Positions 1 to 7,422 of a stretch of 64,000 nt of DNA are shown piece by piece. Within the stretch, counting starts at the first letter, position 1. Each line of letters starts with the position of its first letter. The position numbers and the translations under genes were made by a program. This DNA comes from JAEUMD01 sp050246945. Lineage in GTDB: Bacteria > Pseudomonadota > Alphaproteobacteria > Rhizobiales > Hyphomicrobiaceae. The stretch is taken from the NCBI GenBank assembly GCA_050246945.1, contig JBFWVC010000010.1:124001-188000 (forward strand). Reading direction: 5' to 3'. The notes beneath the pieces are model-generated. The model ran no database searches. It had not been told where the DNA came from and saw only the letters and a program-made list of their open reading frames with translations.

Positions 1-431
1 GCTCATCGACGACAAGTCTATTCGCATAAAATTTGAAAAAGAATTTATTCGGATATCGGTATAATTCGCGTGGTTTCGAATTGCTGAGCGCGAACGGACG
101 TTTAGTCCGGAGCAGACATCTGACGATCTCGTTCGTGGTAGTGCGCGGTTGATTTGGTGTTGCTCCGGACGAAAATGGTCGCCCAAAAAGCTCGTTGCTC
201 GGAGCGCAGCCACGGAATGCTGGAGCGACGCGGGCGCGCGGTCGCTTCGTGACATCGCGACAAGCCCGTAGCCGCAGCCCTGCGCGAACTCGTTCCGAGC
301 AGTGAAGGCCTGATCATAATCAGCGCTTATCGCAATAATCAGGCAAGTGGACTTTACCTGATTGGAAGGGTTGGGTAGGAGCCATGGGTAACGGACCGCT
401 TGGAGCAACCCTAACGCCTCAGGGAGGAGAC
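1..431. other. intergenic region upstream of katG
   Basis: No convincing gene was found here. The first 80 bases are AT-rich relative to the rest of the window and look promoter-like. The only open frame (minus strand, 102-317) has an arginine/serine-rich translation typical of a shadow frame. The segment closest to katG holds a dyad described separately. Confidence 0.6.
309..343 (+). promoter_or_regulatory. dyad upstream of katG, possible OxyR/LysR-type operator
   Basis: CCTGAT at 309-314 is repeated inverted as ATCAGG at 338-343. Inside it lies ATAA-N7-TTAT (316-330), the spacing of an OxyR half-site pair. Peroxide control of katG by OxyR is common in alphaproteobacteria, so the position about 90 bases before the katG start fits. 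Only two of the four OxyR elements are recognisable, so this is a suggestion. Confidence 0.3.
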
Positions 432-2636
432 ATGAACGAGATCAGCAAGTGCCCCATGCATGGGGTCATGGCCAACGTGACGTTCGCGCGCCAATCCAAC
501 AAGGATTGGTGGCCCAACCAGCTCAACTTGAAAATCCTGCACCAGAATACGCCTGCAGGAAATCCGTTGGGCGCGGAGTTCAATTATGCCGAGGAGTTCG
601 ACAAGCTTGATTACACTGCACTGAAGAAGGACCTTACTGCGCTGATGACCGACAGCCAGGACTGGTGGCCGGCCGACTACGGTCACTACGGCGGCCTCTT
701 CATCCGCATGGCATGGCATGCCGCAGGCACTTATCGCACGGCTGATGGACGCGGTGGCGCCGGCACAGGCAATCAGCGCTTCGCCCCGCTCAACAGCTGG
801 CCCGACAACGGCAATCTCGACAAGGCACGCCGGCTGCTGTGGCCGATCAAACAGAAGTACGGCAACAAGATCTCCTGGGCCGACCTTTATATTCTGGCTG
901 GCAATGTCGCCATCGAGTCGATGGGCGGCAAGACGTTCGGCTTCGGTGGTGGCCGTGAGGACATCTGGGAGCCTGAGGAGGATATCTACTGGGGCTCGGA
1001 AGCCGAGTGGCTTGCCACCAGCGACAAGGCGAACAGCCGCTATTCTGGCGACCGCGAGCTTGAGAACCCGCTCGCCGCCGTGCAAATGGGACTGATATAT
1101 GTCAACCCGGAAGGCCCGGACGGCAAGCCCGATCCGATCGCATCGGGACGTGACGTGCGTGAAACCTTCAAGCGCATGGCAATGAACGACTACGAGACCG
1201 TCGCGCTGACCGCAGGCGGACACACATTCGGCAAATGCCATGGCGCCGCCCCGGCGTCCCATTGTGGACCCGCCCCAGAAGCAGCGGGACTGGACGCGAT
1301 GGGCTTTGGCTGGATGAGCGACTACCGCACCGGCAAGGGTGGCGATGCCATCACCTCGGGCCTGGAAGGTTCATGGACCACCAACCCGACCGCGTGGGAC
1401 ATGGGCTACTTCGATCTCCTGTTCGGCAACGAGTGGGAGCAGGTAAAAAGCCCCGCCGGCGCCTGGCAGTGGACGCCCAAGACCCAGACGGCCGACAACA
1501 TGGCGCCCGACTCCGCCGACCCGTCGAAGAAGGTGCCGATCATCATGACGGACGCCGACATGGCGATGCGCATGGACCCGGCATACGAGAAGATCTCGCG
1601 CCACTTCCATAAGAATCCGGAAGAGTTCGCCGATGCCTTCGCGCGCGCGTGGTTCAAGCTGACCCATCGCGACATGGGCCCCAAGGCGCGCTACCGCGGA
1701 CCAGAAGTTCCGCAAGAGGATCTGATCTGGCAGGATCCTCTGCCAGCTCGCGATCATCCCCTCGTCGATGCAAAGGACGTCGCCGACCTTAAGGCGAAAA
1801 TCCTGGCCTCGGGCCTGACGACGGCGGAACTCGTCGCTACGGCTTGGTGTTCCGCTTCGACATTCCGCGGATCCGACTGCCGCGGCGGCGCCAACGGTGC
1901 GCGCATCCGTCTTGCTCCCCAGAAGGATTGGCAGGCCAACGAGCCCGCTCAGCTCACCAAGGTTCTTGGCAAGCTCGAGGAGATCCAGAAGGCTTTCAAT
2001 TCGTCTTCCGGCGGCAAGAAGGTATCTCTGGCCGACCTGATCGTGCTCGGTGGCAACGCTGCAGTGGAAAAGGCGGCGAAGGATGCCGGCCACAACGTCG
2101 ACGTACCCTTCACGCCCGGCCGCATGGATGCGACCGCGGAACAGACGGACGCAGAATCCTTCGAGCCCCTTGAGCCCGAAGCCGATGGCTTCCGCAACTT
2201 CGCCCAGCAGAAGTACGCCGTTTCGGCCGAGGAGATGCTTGTTGACCGGGCGCAGCTGTTGAAGCTGTCGGCGCCGGAGATGACCGTCCTCGTCGGCGGC
2301 ATGCGTATGCTGGGCGCCAACCACGGCGGCTCCAAGCATGGCGTCTTCACCAAGACACCGGGCAGGCTCACCAACGACTTCTTCGTCAACCTGCTCGACA
2401 TGGGTACGCAGTGGAAGCCGTCGGACAAGGAGCAGGATCTGTTCGAAGGCCACTGCCGCAAGTCGGGCAACCTGAAGTGGACCGGCACGCGGGTCGATCT
2501 CGTGTTTGGTTCCAACTCACAGCTACGCGCCATCGCAGAGGTTTACGCGCAGGCCGACGCCAAGGAGAAGTTCGTGTCCGATTTCATCAAGGCCTGGGAC
2601 AAGGTGATGAACGCGGACCGCTTCGATATAGCCTGA
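432..2636 (+). CDS. katG: catalase-peroxidase KatG
   Basis: Bifunctional haem catalase-peroxidase (734 residues) that removes hydrogen peroxide. Two homologous peroxidase domains are visible. The N-terminal one carries distal Arg92, Trp95 and His96, Tyr223 and Met249 (with Trp95 the expected Met-Tyr-Trp crosslink) and proximal His264 in a GGHTFG context. Length is normal for the family. The ATG at 432 is preferred over the in-frame ATG at 384 because GGGAGGAGA lies just before it and the protein then begins at the usual place. It stands alone, with an OxyR-like dyad upstream and a strong hairpin downstream. Confidence 0.97.
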   Translation: MNEISKCPMHGVMANVTFARQSNKDWWPNQLNLKILHQNTPAGNPLGAEFNYAEEFDKLDYTALKKDLTALMTDSQDWWPADYGHYGGLFIRMAWHAAGTYRTADGRGGAGTGNQRFAPLNSWPDNGNLDKARRLLWPIKQKYGNKISWADLYILAGNVAIESMGGKTFGFGGGREDIWEPEEDIYWGSEAEWLATSDKANSRYSGDRELENPLAAVQMGLIYVNPEGPDGKPDPIASGRDVRETFKRMAMNDYETVALTAGGHTFGKCHGAAPASHCGPAPEAAGLDAMGFGWMSDYRTGKGGDAITSGLEGSWTTNPTAWDMGYFDLLFGNEWEQVKSPAGAWQWTPKTQTADNMAPDSADPSKKVPIIMTDADMAMRMDPAYEKISRHFHKNPEEFADAFARAWFKLTHRDMGPKARYRGPEVPQEDLIWQDPLPARDHPLVDAKDVADLKAKILASGLTTAELVATAWCSASTFRGSDCRGGANGARIRLAPQKDWQANEPAQLTKVLGKLEEIQKAFNSSSGGKKVSLADLIVLGGNAAVEKAAKDAGHNVDVPFTPGRMDATAEQTDAESFEPLEPEADGFRNFAQQKYAVSAEEMLVDRAQLLKLSAPEMTVLVGGMRMLGANHGGSKHGVFTKTPGRLTNDFFVNLLDMGTQWKPSDKEQDLFEGHCRKSGNLKWTGTRVDLVFGSNSQLRAIAEVYAQADAKEKFVSDFIKAWDKVMNADRFDIA

Positions 2637-2711
2637 TTGCGATGTTGCAGCGAAGCTCGCGAATGGATGCGTCCAGGGTGTACGCTGCATCATAAGTCGA
2701 ACAAGATTGCC

Positions 2712-2745
2712 GGGCGGCGCTTCGAAGTTCAACGAAGCGCCGCCC
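2712..2745 (+). terminator. hairpin downstream of katG
   Basis: A 13-base perfect inverted repeat (2712-2724 with 2733-2745, beginning GGGCGGCGC) with an 8-base loop lies 75 bases after the katG stop. No T-run follows, so it may act as a weak terminator or as a transcript-stabilising hairpin. Confidence 0.6.
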
Positions 2746-2935
2746 ACTCCATTGATCAAACGCAACGTGCCGGCCTCTGGGCCGCGACGCGCCGGGTCTG
2801 CGACCGAAAGCGCCGCGGCGGACCGCATCTGAAGCCTTACACCGCGCCCACCGAGATTGTGAGCCGGTGCAGGACATGATCGACTGAGCGGATCGCGAAC
2901 GAGTTGGCTCATTGCGTCGAGAATAGGTGTTGGGC

Positions 2936-3388
2936 ATGCAGAATTCGAGCATCGAGACGATCATCTGCCCGTCCTGCGGCGCAGCCAATCGTGCACCGCG
3001 AGAAAAGCTCGCGTCGGGCGCGCGGCCGGCCTGCGGTAAGTGCCACAAGCCGTTGTTCGCCGGGCAGCCCGTTGCCGTTGGCACCGCCGCCGATTTCGAT
3101 CGCCACTTAAAGGGATCGCTGCCGGTCGTCGTCGACTTCTGGGCCGAGTGGTGTGGCCCGTGCAAGATGATGGCTCCGATGTTCGCGAAGGCCGCAGAAG
3201 TGCTGGAACCCGGCGTGCGGCTCTTGAAGCTTGACACCGAAGCTCTGCCCGAAGTCGCTGCACGCTACGCAATACGCAGCATACCGACGTTGATCCTCTT
3301 CGCAGGCGGCAAGGAAATTGCGCGGCAAGCCGGTGTCATGGATGCGCAAGGCATCGCGCGATGGACGCACGGCGCCTTGTCGCGATGA
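2936..3388 (+). CDS. trxC: thioredoxin 2 (TrxC type, zinc-binding)
   Basis: Cytoplasmic disulfide reductase of the thioredoxin-2 type (150 residues). An N-terminal zinc ribbon has two Cys pairs (C11/C14 and C33/C36). The thioredoxin fold follows, with the active site WCGPC at residues 72-76 and the cis-Pro in SIPT. TrxC proteins are typically part of oxidative-stress defence and often under OxyR, which fits the katG neighbour. The ATG at 2936 is chosen; a GTG three codons earlier is possible. No clear Shine-Dalgarno is seen. Confidence 0.93.
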   Translation: MQNSSIETIICPSCGAANRAPREKLASGARPACGKCHKPLFAGQPVAVGTAADFDRHLKGSLPVVVDFWAEWCGPCKMMAPMFAKAAEVLEPGVRLLKLDTEALPEVAARYAIRSIPTLILFAGGKEIARQAGVMDAQGIARWTHGALSR

Positions 3389-3494
3389 GGGGTGTGAGGA
3401 GGCGGGTGCCGACCGTTGGGCGATACGCTTCATCGACCGACGTCCGTAGTCGACGAACGCACACTGCCAGCACCCGCGCCGATGCCCAAACTGC

Positions 3495-3917
3495 TCACTG
3501 GTGATGTGCCGAGACGCTCTTGACGCATTCCGCCAGCAGATCCTTTGGCGCCGTCTCGCCGACGTCACCGAGACTCAGGATCCCGACCATCCGCTTGCTC
3601 TTGCTGATCACGGGAAGCCGGCGCACCTGCAGGTCTTCCATATGCCGGATGGCCTTGGCGAGATCGTCCTCTTCCCGGCAGCAGTGAATGCCCGCCGTCA
3701 TCACGTCACGCGCCGTCGCGGACTTCGCATTGAAACCATTGCCGGCGAGGCCTTTGCAGACGATGTCACGATCGGTGACCATGCCGATCAGGCGATCGTC
3801 CTCGCCGATGGGAACGGCGCCAACGTCCAGATCACGCATCAGACGCGCAATTTCCAGAATTGGCGTATCGGGTCCGACCCATTCCACTCCGCGATGCATT
3901 GCTTCTTTGACTTTCAT
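3495..3917 (-). CDS. CBS-domain pair protein
   Basis: A 140-residue protein made of two CBS domains. The first begins MKVKEAM and contains the typical PxxxxxxAxxLM and GxVTDRDI patterns; the second carries a similar VRRLPV...GILSLGD pattern. CBS pairs bind adenine nucleotides and act as energy or redox sensors; the partner here is unknown. The start is fixed by AAGGAGGAA just upstream on the minus strand. It is convergent with trxC and lies downstream of the YbaK-type gene on the same strand. Confidence 0.9.
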   Translation of the reverse strand: MKVKEAMHRGVEWVGPDTPILEIARLMRDLDVGAVPIGEDDRLIGMVTDRDIVCKGLAGNGFNAKSATARDVMTAGIHCCREEDDLAKAIRHMEDLQVRRLPVISKSKRMVGILSLGDVGETAPKDLLAECVKSVSAHHQ

Positions 3918-4089
3918 GACGTTCCTCCTTGGTGGATCCTGTCGGTGAATATCTGCGTGCCTCCCTCCTGCCTCGTAGTCGCCGGCGCAACATCGCGCAG
4001 CGCCGGCAGCTGCTTCCTGTGACCACAAGCGCTTCGTTCGAATGCCAGCCGCCACTTTGTCCGGGCTTTTGGCGCTGGCGCGCTGGCGA

Positions 4090-4563
4090 TCATGCCGCTG
4101 GCTTGCTGATCTGCACACGGGGGACGTCGTTGCACAGCCGGTCGAATTCGAGACCGCTGATGTGCACGAGCGAACGATGATCGCCACCCTCGAAATAGAC
4201 ATCGCGGCGTCCATTGAGCCGTGTATCGACAATCGCGCTCAGCCCGTAGGCCGCCGCCACGGGGGGCAGGCAGCCGCTCTCGCAATCGGGGAATGCCGCG
4301 GCAATGTCGTCTTCGGTTGCAAGTCCGACAGGCTGGCCGATCCAGCCGCCGAGTCGACTGAGTTCCAGCCGCCGGGAGGCGGGCACGATGGCAAGCACAT
4401 AACCGTCCTTGCAGCGCGCCAGCACACCTTTGGCAATGTCGTCGGGCTCGATCGCGCATGCGTGCGCTGTCGCCAGCGACGTGCTGGTGTGCTTGTGCTC
4501 CTCGATCTCGTAGGGAATGTGGTGCTCGTCCAGATACTGTTTCAGCGTTAATGCTATGGCCAT
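4090..4563 (-). CDS. YbaK/aminoacyl-tRNA deacylase-family protein
   Basis: A 157-residue protein of the YbaK/ProX fold. These proteins hydrolyse mischarged aminoacyl-tRNAs (for example Ala- or Cys-tRNA-Pro) in trans. The conserved region with the substrate Lys (DDIAKGVLAR), the strand VLAIVPAS and the GCLPPVAAAYGL segment are visible. The ATG at 4563 is preceded by AAGGAGG. Substrate specificity cannot be read from sequence. It lies 172 bases upstream of the CBS gene and may share its transcript. Confidence 0.85.
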   Translation of the reverse strand: MAIALTLKQYLDEHHIPYEIEEHKHTSTSLATAHACAIEPDDIAKGVLARCKDGYVLAIVPASRRLELSRLGGWIGQPVGLATEDDIAAAFPDCESGCLPPVAAAYGLSAIVDTRLNGRRDVYFEGGDHRSLVHISGLEFDRLCNDVPRVQISKPAA

Positions 4564-5391
4564 GACAAACCTCCTTCGCGTGGCCCTGTAGCCAACGCGC
4601 TCCTGCTGAGCCGAGGAGGCCTGGGTGTCGCGCACAGTCGCCACCGGCGACGCGCCGGACGAATGTGGCGTTCGACGCCGGAGAGGTGCGAGAAATGCGA
4701 AGGACCCGAGCGGCACTCTCGCCGGCTGCCTTCGAACATGCCGGTTGATTGTAAACTCAAGCACGCCATTTCGACAAGGACACGTGTGCCGATCCTACGT
4801 TCGCCGCCGATGATGTCGTATGCCAGTGCGTCGCCAACATCCCCCGCGCCGTCGCCCGGACATCGCCTTTCGCGCTCAACAGTGCCACATTGCCTTTCGC
4901 GTTGGCGCTGGCCGACAAGAGCCTCGGGACGGCGCTCCGAGGCGGTGGGCACTTGAGGAACCGCCTCAATCTGCATCGCGGGTACGCCACCCGGGCCAAC
5001 GCCGCCGATGGGCTCCGGCCGACATCTCGGGAGCCGCAGAGCTACGCAACGCAAAGGCAAATCGCCACTGAGAAATAACCAATTGAACAGGCGCCGCTAA
5101 TCCGAGTAGCGCGGGGTGCTTGACGCTCGCGCATGGGACGCCGTTGTCGCCTGCTTCCGGATCCGGCCGTGTGCATCGGACGGCCCCCAAATTGTCGTGA
5201 TCGAGACCCCTCCCGGCCCCGTATGCTGATGCGCCTGTGCTATGGTCGCTCCTGGCAGCGCGTGTATGCACGAAAGCGGTCCGCCAGGACGCAGCAGTCC
5301 CGGCGTCGGGGGGGGCTGATGACCCTGGGGCGGAGCAGATGCGAGAGGTGGAGACTTGCGAAGCGGTGGGCAGAGCGCCGGCGTCGGCAGG
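4564..5391. other. long intergenic stretch without a confident gene
   Basis: About 830 bases between the YbaK-type gene and the DUF1194-type gene. Several open frames overlap here on both strands, but none has a recognisable domain plus a good ribosome site. One minus-strand frame (4757-4999) has coding-like third positions and could be a decayed gene end. Confidence 0.4.
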
Positions 5392-6192
5392 ATGATATGC
5401 GCGGCGATAGCCGGCGCGACTTCCATGATCGCCATCTCGGCAGTTGTCGATCCGCAGTCCGGCCGAGCCGACGGAGATCTTCCCCGATATGGCACCGCAC
5501 GGCCAGCCTCGGCGGGAGGAGTCGATACAGCGCTCATTGTCTCTGTCGACGTTTCCAGTTCCGTCGACGAGCGCCGCTATCAGATCCAGCTGGAAGGCAT
5601 CGCCGCCGCGTTGGAAGACCCGGGAGTCATCGCCGCCATTCTCTCCGGGCCGCGCAAATCGATCCTGTTCTCGGTCATCACCTGGGCCGATCGGCCCAAG
5701 TTCTCGCTACCATGGCTGCGGATCGCTAGCAGGGAGGATGCCATCATGGCGGCGTTGAAGGTGCGCACGATGCAGCGCGAGGGCGGTGATTTCACATGCC
5801 TTTCGAAGATGCTGCGCTTCGTCAGCGACAAGATCGTTCCGCAGATCCCCGAGCGCGCCTTGAAGGTCGTCGTCGATGTGTCGGGCGATGGTTCGGACAA
5901 CTGCAATGCGGAAGAACCTGCAAAGGCCGTCCGCGACGAGATGAACGGGCGTGGCACCACAACCAATGGCCTGCCGATCCTGGAGGGCCGCGAGGCAGCA
6001 ACGCTCGAAGGATGGTACCGGGAGAACGTCATGGGCGGTCCGGGATCGTTCGTTCTGCCCGCACAGGGCTTCGAGGATTTCGGTCGCGCCATCCGTCAGA
6101 AGTTCGTCGTCGAAATCAGCGACCTTGAGCCATCGGACTTGGACGAAGAAGATGCCGCGCGGACGGCTTCCTTGCGGGTTGTCAATCCGTGA
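5392..6192 (+). CDS. DUF1194-type secreted vWA-like protein
   Basis: Exported protein of 266 residues with a hydrophobic N-terminal segment (about residues 1-25). A von Willebrand A-like core follows, with the DVSSSVD metal-site motif and the DVSGDGSDN segment typical of the DUF1194 family. The function of the family is not established. The ATG at 5392 is preferred; a TTG at 5356 would add 12 residues. The 3' end overlaps the convergent pentapeptide-repeat gene by 11 bases, and its last 30 codons have a near-identical copy at 7296-7387. Confidence 0.8.
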   Translation: MICAAIAGATSMIAISAVVDPQSGRADGDLPRYGTARPASAGGVDTALIVSVDVSSSVDERRYQIQLEGIAAALEDPGVIAAILSGPRKSILFSVITWADRPKFSLPWLRIASREDAIMAALKVRTMQREGGDFTCLSKMLRFVSDKIVPQIPERALKVVVDVSGDGSDNCNAEEPAKAVRDEMNGRGTTTNGLPILEGREAATLEGWYRENVMGGPGSFVLPAQGFEDFGRAIRQKFVVEISDLEPSDLDEEDAARTASLRVVNP

Positions 6193-7042
6193 AGGCGCGG
6201 TCGAGATTTACGGTGGCATCGAGCCCCACCGCCGAGTCGCGGCCTTCGAGCCCGATGAGACGTGCCGAGTTGACGTCGGCGTTGGTGAACTGAGCCCCCG
6301 TCACCGTCGCACCCGTCAGATCGGCGCCGCCCAGTTCCGAGCCCATCAGGTTGGCGTTGGTCAGATCCGCCTTGCCGAGCCTCGCATACTCCAACACGAC
6401 CCGAGCAAGATTGGCGTCGCGAAACGATGCGCCCTCCAGGTCCGATGACGTGAAGACGCCTCGCATCAGCCCCATCGATTGGTTCTTCATATCGGCGGAG
6501 AGGTCTGCACCGTCGAACCGCGCGCCTTTGAGACTCGCCCGTGAGAAATCAGCCGCGACGCGCGCGCCTGTGAAATCAGCGCCGTCGAGCTTGGCACCCA
6601 TGAGCTGCGTGGCGAACAGACTGGCACCCTTCAAAGATGCACCGCTGAAGTTGGCATTGAGCCCCCAGGCTTGATCGAGTACCGCTCCATCGAGGTCTGC
6701 CTTGCTGAAATCGGTGCCGTTGATGCGCGCAGATTGCAGGTTGGCATTCGACAGATCGAGCCCGGACAAATCGAGCTTGTTCAGGCGCCGCGCCGACAGA
6801 TCCATAGGTTCTTCGGAATTGCGCTTCGCAACCATGGCCTCGACGTCGGCACGCGACATCTCCGATTTGGTGAATTCATCGGACGACAGATCTAGGAATT
6901 GCGTCATGTCCTGAGCATGAACGAACGGAATAGGGCTCGACAAATATGCGACCGCAATCGCGGCGAACATCACGGTCAACCGACGTCTCCGCCGGATATC
7001 GCCAGCCGCTGATGCGCGAGATGTCAGCAGAAGCATCGGCAT
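6182..7042 (-). CDS. exported pentapeptide-repeat protein
   Basis: A 286-residue protein with a signal peptide (about residues 22-44, ending VHAQ). From roughly residue 80 to 270 there are consecutive pentapeptide repeats of the A(D/N)LxG type, predicting a right-handed beta-helix. Such proteins are scaffolds or interaction surfaces; no specific role can be inferred. The stop overlaps the end of the DUF1194-type gene on the other strand. That two exported proteins are convergent and overlapping suggests an old arrangement. Confidence 0.85.
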   Translation of the reverse strand: MPMLLLTSRASAAGDIRRRRRLTVMFAAIAVAYLSSPIPFVHAQDMTQFLDLSSDEFTKSEMSRADVEAMVAKRNSEEPMDLSARRLNKLDLSGLDLSNANLQSARINGTDFSKADLDGAVLDQAWGLNANFSGASLKGASLFATQLMGAKLDGADFTGARVAADFSRASLKGARFDGADLSADMKNQSMGLMRGVFTSSDLEGASFRDANLARVVLEYARLGKADLTNANLMGSELGGADLTGATVTGAQFTNADVNSARLIGLEGRDSAVGLDATVNLDRAFTD

Positions 7043-7162
7043 GGGCCATCCTTGCGTACGATGGGCGCCCGCATCGGCAGTGCTGGGTTTGCCTCAAAAG
7101 CTATACGACCGCCCGCCTGGCTTCGTTACGTCCGCTCCCATTGTCGCATCCCGAGCCGCCGA

Positions 7163-7252
7163 ACTGAAGTGTGGCGCGGTTCAGCGTGAAAAAAATGCTC
7201 AGAACTATGGGCTGGCTCGTGTTGGTGATTCGATCACGCATGAACACGATCC
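7163..7252 (+). repeat. dispersed intergenic repeat, copy 1 (left end lost)
   Basis: Carries the family core CTGAAGTGTGGCGCGGTTCAGCGTGA, then a decayed right arm (ATGCTC), the GGGCTGG segment and the terminal ACGATCC. The left arm GAGCATGTTTAG present in other copies is missing. The right end abuts exactly the lost stop codon of a gene fragment at 7253. Confidence 0.75.
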
Positions 7253-7305
7253 AGATATCCTGCCCGCTTGCAGGGCCACGACGCCACCGCACGATGCGCC
7301 ATCCG
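7253..7305 (-). pseudogene. 3' fragment of a paralogue of the 66-aa gene
   Basis: Positions 7253-7305 match 10161-10213 (the 3' end of the small gene at 10159-10359) with four differences in 53 bases. The translated end (GWRIVRWRRGPASGQDI, partly) is therefore recognisable, but the stop codon has been replaced and the rest of the gene is missing. Homology stops at the shared 10-mer GCGCCATCCG. Confidence 0.75.
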
Positions 7306-7387
7306 TCAGAAGTTCGTCGTAGAAATCAGCGACCTTGAGCCATCGGACTTGGAAGACGCTCAATCCGAGCGTGCGGCCGCTCTGCGC
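7296..7387 (+). pseudogene. C-terminal fragment of a DUF1194-type gene
   Basis: Positions 7296-7353 match 6086-6143 with a single difference in 58 bases, and translated similarity continues more weakly to about 7387 (SDLEDAQSERAAALR here against SDLDEEDAARTASLR in the intact gene). It lacks everything upstream of the shared 10-mer, so it is a gene remnant joined to the fragment at 7253-7305. Confidence 0.75.
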
Positions 7388-7422
7388 AGGACAACTCGCT
7401 GGAACAGCGGGCCGCGCGAAGG

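Larger units (their letters stand above)
7043..7422. other. rearranged intergenic patch
   Basis: This 380-base gap contains a truncated copy of the dispersed hairpin repeat (7163-7252). Directly after it come fragments of the small conserved gene at 10159 and of the DUF1194-type gene at 5392, joined head to head at the sequence GCGCCATCCG. No intact gene is present. Confidence 0.8.

Noticed and set aside
3402..3477. GCGGGTGC / GCACCCGC inverted repeat between trxC and the CBS gene
   Set aside because: The 60-base spacing is too long for a simple terminator and no T-run follows.
4757..4999. Minus-strand frame with coding-like third positions (ends ...VSLSKWRA)
   Set aside because: No recognisable domain, no good ribosome site and several competing frames on both strands. 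It may be a decayed gene, but this cannot be shown from the sequence alone.
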